Part shown: in pieces, positions 1 to 8,997 of the stretch
How the letters are laid out: every line of letters begins with the position of its first letter
How positions within the stretch are numbered: position 1 is the first letter of the stretch
NCBI GenBank assembly: GCA_002794775.1
Contig: NBAY01000009.1
Span: forward strand, 930,001 to 994,000
Direction of reading: 5' to 3'
From: Porodaedalea pini
Lineage: Eukaryota > Basidiomycota > Agaricomycetes > Hymenochaetales > Hymenochaetaceae
Length of the DNA stretch: 64,000 nucleotides
Notes under the pieces: model-generated
Seen by the model: the letters and a program-made list of their open reading frames with translations, nothing else
Database searches by the model: none
Told to the model about the DNA's origin: nothing
Translations under genes and position numbers: made by a program

Positions 1-2713
1 ATTGAGGTTGATTAAAAAGAAAAGATCGAAAATGGAAGCGAGCCATCTGAGGCTGCGGAATGATGTGTAAAAGTTCGATGGCGTTGGGATCAACAGATAA
101 GCCAAGTGCCTGGAATTGGGAGAAAAGAAAAGAAAACTGATTGCACAACTGTACCAGATTAGTCTGGATACTGAGCAACCGGGCAGAAAGGAGATGATCG
201 TCCATGTATGCAAATAGAGGGCAATGAGGGCCAAAGCGTTTGTAATAGGAAAAGATCACGTCAGCTGAAGCGAAGATTGAAATAAGAGGGGGCAGAGGGG
301 ATCCCTGAGGGACACCGTGGTTGGGTTTTATAAAAGGATTGGAAAAGAAATTGTTAAAGTGAAATGAAATTGGGCGATCGGTAAGCCAATTGGCCAAGAT
401 ATGAATGAAGTTAGGATGGACCTTTGAACGAATGAGTTTGTTAAGAAGAAGAGGATGGGAGATGTTATCAAAGAAACCCTGGATGTCCATGGATAGAATA
501 GAAGTAATGTAATAACGGTGTCGCATATGAACACTCTTTTGGACTGGTTCGCTGGGTGTAATAAAAGGATTAGAAAGGATAAAGGATAAAAGTTCGTAGC
601 AAGCGGTGAGAGATGAGCGGTGTTTTCGACACCCATGTTGAGAGTCAGGGAGGAGGTTATTCTTTTCGAAGAAGGGTTGGAGAAAATTGAAAAGAACGTG
701 TTCAAAAAGCTTTCTGATTGTGTCCACCAAAGTGATGGGTCGGAATGCCCTAGGCACCAAAAAATCGGAGCATTTGGGCTTGGGGATGAAAGTGACTAGA
801 GACATTTTAAAAGAAAGGGGAAAATGGCCTAATTCAAGGCATTTGGAAAAAAGGTCTGCAAAAAATTGTCCATGGTGTTCTACCAGCAATGCGAGGTGTT
901 GATACGAGATATGGTTATTCCCAGGGCTCGTTTCTTTGTCGATACCTCGAAGGGCATTGAGCACGTCGTTCGTCGACACAATCGGGCTGTCAGCTAGCGC
1001 CGGTAGATGGACCGGTTCTGGCTGAGACGAAAGAGGCGGAAAGAATGTACTGCGAAACAGGGAGGCTTTGTCGTCCTCAGTAGTCAAGAAGGATCCGTTT
1101 GGCATCCTGAGTGCACTGATAGGGGCGCGACGACACGCGACACCCGTGAACTGTCAGTGCCAGATAGAGTGCTGATCAGAGCTTTGAAGGCGAGCTCCGT
1201 AAAATGCGGTTTTGGCCCTGGACAATTCTGCGTCCAGCCGCTTTTTAGATTCAGCAGATGGGTTTCGGCAGTGTTCCCAATAGAGTTTGGAACAGGCTTC
1301 GGACCACCAAGAGTTGGGGCCAAAGTACATGCGGGGTTTGCGTTTGTGGAGGAATGCCTTGGCAAAAGAGGAAAAGGAGTCCTGGAGAGAAAAAAGGAGA
1401 TCGTCCAGCGACTTCACCAAATGAATGTCTTGAAGGTCAAAGGGAAAAAGTTTAGAGTCGCAGAATTCAGAAACGAAAGTTGGTAAATCATGGGAACGAA
1501 TAGACCGAAGAGGATGTTGAGGGGGGGCGGCAAGAAAGTTGATATTAAAGGAAAATGATAGCGGATAATGATCTGATGGGGTAGTGAAAGAAGGATCGGA
1601 AATAACGATAGACTCGGAAATTTGAGAAGAAAATTCGTCAGACGAAAGGACGAGGTCTACGATAGAAGAATGATTGGTGGATCGGTTATGATAAGTTGGT
1701 TGGCCTGGTGGGTTGCAAATAGTAAGGCCGGCCTCACTGATCCAGTCAGTGAGAACTCGGGAATGTCAGCGACGGACTACAGGTACGTAAGGGGTAGCCG
1801 GGTCGCGTGGAACTCAGTCAGAGGAGGAGGGAGAAGAGAGAGAGAACGGTGAGCCAGGGGAACTGACACAGCGTAGAGGTAAGGGGACAGCTTCTGGACG
1901 TAGCCAGGTAGAATTGACCAGGTCGAAACTAAGGGATAAGTACAGGAGGACTACCTACTTATATACCCTACAGCGGCTGCGCACGGACCAGGGAATTAGC
2001 TACCACATAAAGATAAGTGAAAGAATGTCGTGGAACTTCGTGGAACAATAGCGTCATAGTATCAGTCAGCAAATAATGACAGTGTGAGAAAGGGGCGTAA
2101 TGGATATGGATAAGTCGAAATAGGTGTGATTAGTAATGAGTGGATAAGATATGATAAGATAAGATAAGGGAAAATGATAAGAGAATAAAATAATTAAAAA
2201 GCATCCATGACAGGGAAGAAGAAAAGTCATAGGATTGTGCGGGAAGCGACCATAAAGAGGAATGGCGGTTGAAATTGCCGATGAAGATGTTGGATATTGA
2301 ATTTAAAAGGGGTAAATGGGATTCAAATTCATGTTGAGATGGGGAGCTGTAAACGTTCCACAAGAGCAAAGGAGTGGGGAGGTCACGAGAAATGGAGATA
2401 ACTGAAATGTTAGGTGAAGGATTGGAAGTCTGATATAGGGAGACCCGATGAATCAGACGAGGGTGAACATAGGTACAGCACCGGGGTTTTCCCATAGCAG
2501 GGGGAAGAAATGCGGTATAGGGTGCGTAATTTCGAGAATCAAACGCTCGAGCACCTAACGGATCGGTTTTGGAGGGAAGGATCCTTTGAATAACGGGAAC
2601 TTCTTGGAGACAGACAATGTCCGGAGCCAAATGAGTGGAAGAAAATGAACGGAAAAGAAAATCAAATGAAGGTGACGAAATGCGAATATTGAGGGAAAGA
2701 ACGGAGATCATAT
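1..2713 (-). pseudogene. LINE ORF2 (endonuclease-reverse transcriptase), degraded and partial
   Basis: The endonuclease part spans 2711-2130 and shows LNIR and CLQEVP (Mg-binding Asn and Glu of the exonuclease-endonuclease-phosphatase fold). Its GDFN catalytic motif reads GNFN at about 2275-2290, from GGC AAT where GGC GAT is expected, a CpG transition. Downstream, the linker at about 1420-1154 (PNSWWSEAC) and the RT are in another frame, so at least one frameshift lies between 2130 and 1420. RT motifs include DIQGFFDN (near 485), HGVPQGSPL and YMDDHLL. The C-terminus is outside the window. The chromovirus inserted just after the second codon of the original ORF2. Confidence 0.8.
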
Positions 2714-2718
2714 CAGAC
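2714..2718. repeat. Target-site duplication, left copy (CAGAC)
   Basis: CAGAC directly precedes the LTR end at 2719 and is matched exactly by 8985-8989 on the other side. Five bp is usual for Ty3/gypsy integrases. Confidence 0.93.
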
Positions 2719-3143
2719 TGTTAGGCGGGAGTCCGGGAGACGACTCGGACTGGGCAGGCCTCTGCTGACTTTCGTCTGGGACGTGCTATACTCGAGCGGG
2801 GACTCGGGACACGCTTTGCTCAGGCTAGGTTGTCGCGGAGGTAAGAGGATTAATACAAGACTAGACTAATACAAGGGGGACGAGTCTCACCTAGGTTGTC
2901 GTGGAGGTAAGAGGAAAAGCAGAACAAGGAGTTCATGCAATTCCTGAGACCTTATATAGCGACGACCGTGAGACTATATTACCTAACATTACATAATGAG
3001 TGGGAATGGAACGAATGAAGGTTATATGAAGGGAGTGTGGGAAGTGATTGGAAAGATGGTTAGGGATAATGAAAAGGAGTGATTAAAAGAAAAGGAAAAG
3101 GAAAAGGGGAAATAAAGAAAAGGTAAAAGTTCAAGTTCTGACA
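2719..3143 (-). repeat. 3' LTR of the chromovirus (left copy)
   Basis: 425 bp, aligning without gaps to 8560-8984 at an offset of 5841. Only three differences: G2837/A8678, A2939/G8780 and G2968/A8809. Each is CpG in one copy and CpA in the other. The polypurine tract abuts it at 3144-3156. Confidence 0.97.
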
Positions 3144-3156
3144 TTACCCCCCCTTC
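3144..3156 (-). other. Polypurine tract overlapping the pol stop codon
   Basis: Sense GAAGGGGGGGTAA lies immediately before the 3' LTR. The same bases encode the last pol residues (Lys-Gly-Gly) and the TAA stop at 3144-3146, so coding and plus-strand priming share this segment. Confidence 0.85.
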
Positions 3157-6100
3157 AAGGTTGGGCGTCCCGACCAACCAAGATCGCGGTCGTCTGGCTC
3201 GGTGTCGACGAAGAGCGGGCGGAGTCGTGAGTGAGGGATGTCAAGTTTGTGAGGAGCACCGGGGTGTTTGAGGTAAAACTCAGCAATCGCCTCCTTTGCG
3301 TTCTCGCCAAAGTTCTTCTCTGGTTGCCAGGTCGGTTCGTTGTACCTGACCCACTTGACGAGGTATTGTAGTTTACCTTGGTGTAGCCGTGAGTCAATGA
3401 CCTCCTCGACCTCATACTCTTCCTCGTCGTCGACGATTTCCGGTGGAGGCGGTGGCAGCTGTTTCTGGCTTTCGAAGGTCGGTTCGATGGCAGGTTTGAG
3501 TAGTGCCTTGTTGAAGACGGGGTGGACCTTCTTCCATCGCTTTGGGAGTTTGAGTTTGTACGCGCTCGCTCCAATCTTGTCAATGATGTCGAAGGGACCA
3601 TACCATTTGTCGGCAAGTTTCTTCGTGGGCGAATCTGTACTGATGTTTCGCCCATCGAGGAAAACCTTGTCTCCTGCCTTGTACTCCACTGATGCTCCTG
3701 CCGTCCGGTCATGATAGCGTTTCATGTCCTCAGCCGCCTTAACTAGATTGTCCTTCGCCACGTGATGAGTCTCTTTGATATGCTTCGCGAATTCTTCCGC
3801 CGACATATTGGCAGAGGAAGTTCATACGGTGTCGAAGCTCATAGGGTGACGTCTGGTGTTTGCATAGAAGGGTGACATCTTTGTCGCTGAATGTTCGTGG
3901 TTGTTGTAGGTGAACTCTGCGAGGGGGAGCCAGTCCTTCCAATCTGATTGCCAATGATCGACAAAGAGCCGGAGGTACTGTTCGAGCTCTTGGTTGACGC
4001 GTTCCGTTTGACCATCCGTTTGCGGGTGGTACACCATTGACGGGTTGCCTTCGATGTGTAGGAGTTTGTACAGCTCCTTCATCATCGACGCATCGAACTG
4101 TGTGCCTCGGTCATGGATGATCTTCTTCGGTAAGCCATGGAGGCGGAAGACGTGGTCACGGTACAACTGAGCCATGCCTTCCGCTGACAGTTTCGTCGTC
4201 GTCGGGATTGCATGCATCTGTTTCGAGAATCTGTCCACGAAGATGCAGATCGCATTGTGTCCCTTAGAGTCCGGGAGCTCTCCGATTAGGTCGACTGTGA
4301 CGATCTCCCAGGGACCTTCAGGGATCGTGTTTGGATGAAGCGGTCTCGACCTCGACGTTCTTAAGGCTTTCGTCCGTTGGCAACGGTCACATCCTCGGAC
4401 ATATGTTCAGACATCAGAGAACATTGACGCCCACCAGAAGTCTCGACGTACCAGTTCGACCGTCTTCGACGATCCAGGATGTCCTGCCAGGGTCGAGTCG
4501 TGGCACTCCCACAATACCGCTTCCTTCATCGTCGATGGCACGTACACCTTGCCTTTCATCTGCCACAACCCGTCGACTTTCACCATGTTCGTCAGCCTCT
4601 CCGACTCGTCCTGCGCTCTCTGCGCTTCACCCACTCGTTCCAACACTTCATCACGCGACGTCCTCACCACTCCACGGTTCAGCCATTTCTCTTTGATGAA
4701 TACAACATCATTGTTGTCACCCTTGCCCTGATCATAACCCGTTTTGCACGACAGCAGGTCGGCCTTGCCCATCGTCTTCCCCGGTTTGTGTTCGAGGTGG
4801 AAGTCGAATTCTTCGAGTTCGGTTCGCCAGCGAGCTTGTCGGTAGCTCAGCTTCTGTGCCGACTTGAAGTAGGTCAGGTTGGCGTGGTCGGACCAGATCT
4901 CGATCTTGTGTCGGGCGCCAAGGAGGTATTGTCGCCACTCCTTGAGCGCCGAAATGATGGCAAGCATCTCCTTGTCATAGATTTCGTAGTTTCGTTCCGC
5001 CGGCAGGAGCGCTTCCGATCGGTAGGCGATCACCCTCCACTTCCCTTCTTGCTTCTGCAACAGCACACCTCCGAGTGCATAGTTCGACGAGTCCGCCTCT
5101 ACGCGGAAAGGGCCCTCATCATTGGCGATCGCAAGGACTGGAGGTGAGCAGAGACGTCGTCTCAGCTCCTCGAACACTTCCTGCTGTTCGGTCTCCCATG
5201 CCCAGTCCTTCTTGCCTGTTAACGACGTTAACGGTCGGACCACCTTGCTGTAGTCCTTGATAAACCGTCTCAGCCAGTTTCCCATACCGAGGAACTGTTG
5301 TAGCTCCTTGAGGTTTCGTGGGATAGGCCAGTTCGCAATCGCCTCCATCTTTGCCAGGTCAGCCCTGATCTCACCGTTGCCGATGATGTGACCGAGGTAT
5401 TTGACGACCTTGGCATCGAACTCACACTTCTCCGGTTTCAGGTATAGGCCATTCTCTCGAAGGATCTGGAGGACGCGCCTTGACGTGTCTATATGTTCCT
5501 CAATGGTTTCCGAGAGGATCAGTATGTCGTCAAGATATACGATGATCAGGTTAGCGTAAATCAGGTCCTTGAAGATGTGATTGACAAAAGCCTGGAACGT
5601 TGCCGGGGCATTGCAGAGACCGAAGAACATTACTGTCGGTTCGAAGAGACCCATGTTTGTGTGGAATGCTGCCTTCCACTCATCACCTTCGCAGATCTGG
5701 ATGTTGTAGTACCCCCATCAAAGGTCAAGCTTAGTGATGTATTTCGCTTTCTTGACCTTGTCGACGAGTTCGTCGATGAGGGGAAGGGGATACTTGTTCT
5801 TGACTGTACCGTCGTTAAGCTTTCGGTAGTCCTGGATCGGGCATAGGGACTTGTCGGCTTTCTTGATGAAAAAGAAAGGCGAGGCCATCGGGGATATTGA
5901 CCTGCGTATACGACCAGACTTCAAGTTCTCCTCGAGGAAATCCTTCAGCGACTCCTGCTCCGTTGGTGTCAGTGGATAGATCTTGCAGTCGCTAGGTTTG
6001 AAGTCGGGTTTCAAGTCGATGACATGGTCCCATGGGCGGTGTTCCGGCAGTTTCTCGAATCCCTTCTCTGAGAAGACGTTGGCGTAATCGTCGAGGTATG

Positions 6101-6787
6101 TGGGCCAGGACGCCTTGTCCATTCGCATCCCACTCACCCTCCTCATCTGCTCCACCACCTCCTTCATCTCACCTAGGTCCTCCACTGGCTCCCTTTCGAT
6201 CACACACTTGCTCGGGCAGCGAGTAAAGTCGAGTGTACCCGTCTTCCAGTCGACCTCCGGGTTGTGCCGTCAAAGCCAGTCATACCCCAGGAAGATGTTA
6301 GATGACGCCAGTGAGGTTACCGCCAGGACGATCCGTTCCTTATGGTGACCAATTGTAAGTTCAATGTCAACATACTCCTTGATCAACCCGGCTTCGTTGT
6401 GTGTGCTGTCGGCATTGAGTACCACAAGGGGTTGGATATAACGCTTTGTCTCTAGCCCGTACCGTTCGACGAATCTCACGTCAATGCACGATCCCGTACA
6501 TCCCGAATCTATGAGCGCGTGTGCGTCCACCTCCCTCACTTCACCTTCCACGCTGTGCCCAACGTTCAGGAGAAGGTCCAGCTGGCATCCGCCAGTCCCT
6601 CTCATGAACAGCTGCTCGTACTCTTCACTTCCTTTCACACCGGTGGGGGCTTCGTACTCGGGAAAACCATCGACGTCGTTTGCATCTACGTATTGTACAG
6701 ACGGTTGGTTATATTTTAATGAGTCCGGATTTGAAGTCCCTTGTTCTTCTCGGTCAGTTGTCCTGATGGCTATGCCTGACCACTCAC
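3144..6787 (-). pseudogene. Chromovirus Pol (protease, RT, RNase H, integrase, chromodomain), four nonsense codons
   Basis: One reading frame covers all domains. Protease has LIDSGCTGS (about 6520). RT has the DWL-HNPEVDW pre-domain, [11 protein letters not shown] and YLDD. RNase H has EADSSNYALGG, the YDKEM glutamate and WSDHANL. The integrase has an HX(n)CC-type zinc region around 4400-4470, HDRGTQFD, QTERVN and a GPF module (WYGPFDI). A C-terminal chromodomain (EYEVEEVID, YLVKW) follows at about 3300-3430. In-frame TGA codons lie at 6270-6272, 5718-5720, 4407-4409 and 3822-3824, each where family alignments expect Arg. No frameshift is present, so inactivation looks like point mutation only. 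Confidence 0.92.
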
Positions 6788-7852
6788 AAAACCCTGCGAG
6801 TCGACAACCTCTTTGTCGTTCTCTCCCTCCTCAACGTATTCTTCCACCATCGACCTTCGAGTGTCTACGACTTCCTCGAATGCCAATTCCTTCATCGCTC
6901 CGAGTTCATCGGCGAGGACGCGGCGTTCACCTGGTGCCATCAGTTCCAGCATACGCTGGATGATCGGTTTCGCCTGCGGGCACTTGTCCTTAAAGTGGCC
7001 CAAACTGCCGCAGATCCAGCACGCGCATCGGCGTTGCGCCTCATTCATCGAAACGTCCATCGGTTGGCCAGCGCCTCCAAAGGTGATTCCAGTTGCGTCG
7101 CGTTTGTCGATGTGCGGGGCCACCACCTGTCGGCGCGCGGGGGGCGCTTGTTGGGGCGTCGGGCGGGGCGTGAATGGTAACGTCCTACCTCGTTGGATCG
7201 CGCGAATCTGTTGTTCGCCCCGGTCGATTTCAACGGCTTTCTTCTTCCATGCCTCGTACGTCGTCGGTACTGGCGTCGACCTCAACACCCCGCGGACCAC
7301 CTCGATGTTCATTGCGCGCTTCAGGCGGTCGCAAATGATGCTATCATCCTTCAGCTCCGCTGCCTTGATGATCACGTCAAGATCCTGGAAGAACTCGTCG
7401 GCAGAGAGGTCCTTCTGGACCTTGTCTCGGAACTTCTTCAACGCCTTCTCCTTCCTGTTCGGGTCGTCGAAGGAAGCATCCAGTCGTTCCTGAAACTTGG
7501 TCCAGTCATCCGTGAAGCTCATGACGCCGCCCGCTGTGAATTCCTGGACGTAGTTTTGCGCCCACGTCGATGCGTTGCCACCCTTGAGGTAGGAGAGGGC
7601 GACATAGATTTTGCTCGACGACGAGGGGTACTTCGTGGGGTTTGCCGAGACAAAGAGAAGGACTTCATGCTTGAAGTCGAGGTAGTCATCGCCGCCAGCA
7701 AATTCGCGTGGCCGGGCGACGTCAATCGAGGGAGCTGGGGCTTGGACTGCAGGGGCATTCGTTGCGGCGCGGGTAAAGGCAGCCGCTACAATCACTGTGA
7801 TTTCCTGTTGCTGCCTTTGGGTAAAGCCTTCCGACATCACTGGTATGGGCAT
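6770..7852 (-). CDS. Chromovirus Gag
   Basis: Intact 360-residue ORF from ATG 7852 to TAG 6770-6772. The central part is a helical capsid-like domain of the retrotransposon Gag family (a conserved WAQNYV-type segment near residue 115, then TFD/DWTKF). A single CCHC zinc knuckle, CACWICGSLGHFKDKC, lies near residues 275-290, with an acidic tail after it. Gag would form the particle and bind element RNA. It is the only unbroken gene of the element. The stop is preceded by a -1 slippery site, so Gag-Pol is probably made by frameshifting. The start is the first ATG after a long leader and could be slightly wrong. Confidence 0.9.
   Translation of the reverse strand: MPIPVMSEGFTQRQQQEITVIVAAAFTRAATNAPAVQAPAPSIDVARPREFAGGDDYLDFKHEVLLFVSANPTKYPSSSSKIYVALSYLKGGNASTWAQNYVQEFTAGGVMSFTDDWTKFQERLDASFDDPNRKEKALKKFRDKVQKDLSADEFFQDLDVIIKAAELKDDSIICDRLKRAMNIEVVRGVLRSTPVPTTYEAWKKKAVEIDRGEQQIRAIQRGRTLPFTPRPTPQQAPPARRQVVAPHIDKRDATGITFGGAGQPMDVSMNEAQRRCACWICGSLGHFKDKCPQAKPIIQRMLELMAPGERRVLADELGAMKELAFEEVVDTRRSMVEEYVEEGENDKEVVDSQGFVSGQA
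6788..6794 (-). promoter_or_regulatory. Candidate -1 ribosomal frameshift site GGGTTTT
   Basis: In the Gag frame the bases read G GGT TTT, a canonical X XXY YYZ heptamer, 15 nt before the gag TAG. Shifting -1 here enters the pol frame, which is open from this point to the protease. The pol frame is exactly -1 relative to gag. Sushi-class elements are known to use -1 shifts. A downstream pseudoknot was not modelled. Confidence 0.65.
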
Positions 7853-8547
7853 GTGCGTTAGGCGTTCAGGGGGTGTCAGCGGTGATGAGTCTCTGCGGGG
7901 CGTTTGGTATCCTCCTGGTTCGCTGGGAAGGACGACCGACGATGTCGAAACGGTAGGGGATACTGGGGCGCGAGGGGTTCGAGGCGCCCACTGAGTTCTT
8001 TCGCCTGATGGGTCAGTTGAGTACCAGGCGTGTCTAATGTCACTCCACCAGAGGTTATGGGTGACGTGGTTTCTATCGTCGGCTATGTACGACTGTCGTT
8101 CGGTGTCGTAGCGCGACGAATGAGGGAGAGCCCGCTGTTGTTCCTCGGTAAGATCTATGTTGACTAGACCAGGGGGGGAACTGGGAGGGGCTGGTTGTCC
8201 GGATGAATGTTATGCTGGCGAAGGACAGGTTTGTCGGCGAATTTGATGACCAAACGGAAGGAGGCGGCTGAGAGCACAATCGACAACAACGTCGAGGACT
8301 GTACACGGTGTGTTACCCACGTCCAGGTCAGATGGTTCCTCCACCAGAGGGAGAGGCAGAGAGCCAGGGTCGGGAAAGGTTGGGTGTAGGTTTACGTAAT
8401 ACATGAACATCCGAAAACGTCCGGGCAGGGTTGAGGGTTTGTCGTTTAGGGGTTCTACACGTCGAGTCCGTCGAGGGGAGAGCTCCTCTAGACCGAGTGA
8501 AGGCGAGTCGACAGCGACGACGTATGCTGGGGATGAGCCTGGGTGGG

Positions 8548-8558
8548 GTTCTGCTTTT
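8548..8558 (-). other. Primer-binding site (self-priming type)
   Basis: Sense AAAAGCAGAAC starts one nucleotide after the 5' LTR. It does not resemble the 3' end of an initiator tRNA complement (TGGTA...). It is perfectly complementary over 11 nt to the inferred transcript start. Confidence 0.75.
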
Positions 8559-8755
8559 ATGTTAGGCGGGAGTCCGGGAGACGACTCGGACTGGGCAGGC
8601 CTCTGCTGACTTTCGTCTGGGACGTGCTATACTCGAGCGGGGACTCGGGACACGCTTTGCTCAGGCTAGGTTGTCGCAGAGGTAAGAGGATTAATACAAG
8701 ACTAGACTAATACAAGGGGGACGAGTCTCACCTAGGTTGTCGTGGAGGTAAGAGG

Positions 8756-8766
8756 AAAAGCAGAAC
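8756..8766 (-). promoter_or_regulatory. Self-primer: inferred first 11 nt of the retroelement transcript
   Basis: The minus strand reads GTTCTGCTTTT from 8766, a perfect complement of AAAAGCAGAAC at 8558-8548. In Tf1 the first 11 nt of the mRNA fold back onto the primer-binding site and are cleaved by RNase H to prime minus-strand synthesis. The same layout is seen here; function is inferred. Confidence 0.75.
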
Positions 8767-8792
8767 AAGGAGTTCATGCGATTCCTGAGACC

Positions 8793-8799
8793 TTATATA
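8793..8799 (-). promoter_or_regulatory. TATA box of the 5' LTR
   Basis: TATATAA on the minus strand, 33 nt upstream of G8766. That G is where the 11-nt segment complementary to the primer-binding site begins. The spacing is what an RNA polymerase II start should show, which supports 8766 as the 5' end of the genomic RNA. Confidence 0.75.
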
Positions 8800-8984
8800 G
8801 CGACGACCATGAGACTATATTACCTAACATTACATAATGAGTGGGAATGGAACGAATGAAGGTTATATGAAGGGAGTGTGGGAAGTGATTGGAAAGATGG
8901 TTAGGGATAATGAAAAGGAGTGATTAAAAGAAAAGGAAAAGGAAAAGGGGAAATAAAGAAAAGGTAAAAGTTCAAGTTCTGACA

Positions 8985-8989
8985 CAGAC
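8985..8989. repeat. Target-site duplication, right copy (CAGAC)
   Basis: Matches 2714-2718. On the minus strand it overlaps the inferred original start codon of LINE ORF2 (ATG at 8991-8989). Confidence 0.93.
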
Positions 8990-8997
8990 ATGTTGAA

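Larger units (their letters stand above)
2719..8984 (-). mobile_element. Full-length Ty3/gypsy chromovirus (Tf1/sushi type), 6,266 bp
   Basis: Two 425-bp LTRs with TG...CA ends (2719-3143 and 8560-8984) enclose gag and pol on the minus strand. The flanking CAGAC at 2714-2718 and 8985-8989 is a perfect 5-bp target-site duplication. The order gag, protease, RT, RNase H, integrase, chromodomain defines a Ty3/gypsy chromovirus. An 11-nt primer-binding segment complementary to the LTR transcript start points to Tf1/sushi-type self-priming. The LTRs differ at 3 of 425 positions, so insertion is recent by fungal standards. Positions 7853-8547 are an unusually long leader with no convincing ORF. Four nonsense codons in pol make this copy non-autonomous. 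Confidence 0.96.
8560..8984 (-). repeat. 5' LTR of the chromovirus (right copy)
   Basis: 425 bp; in the sense direction it begins TGTCAGAACTTG and ends CGCCTAACA. It holds a TATA box (8793-8799) and the inferred transcription start at 8766, which gives an R-U5 leader of about 207 nt before the primer-binding site. Confidence 0.97.

Noticed and set aside
328..705. 125-residue minus-strand frame inside the LINE
   Set aside because: It is out of frame with the reverse transcriptase. The true RT frame across the same bases gives DIQGFFDN, GVPQGSPL and YMDD.
8541..8560. tRNA-primed PBS
   Set aside because: The sense sequence after the LTR (AAAAGCAGAAC) lacks the TGG start expected for complement of a tRNA CCA end.
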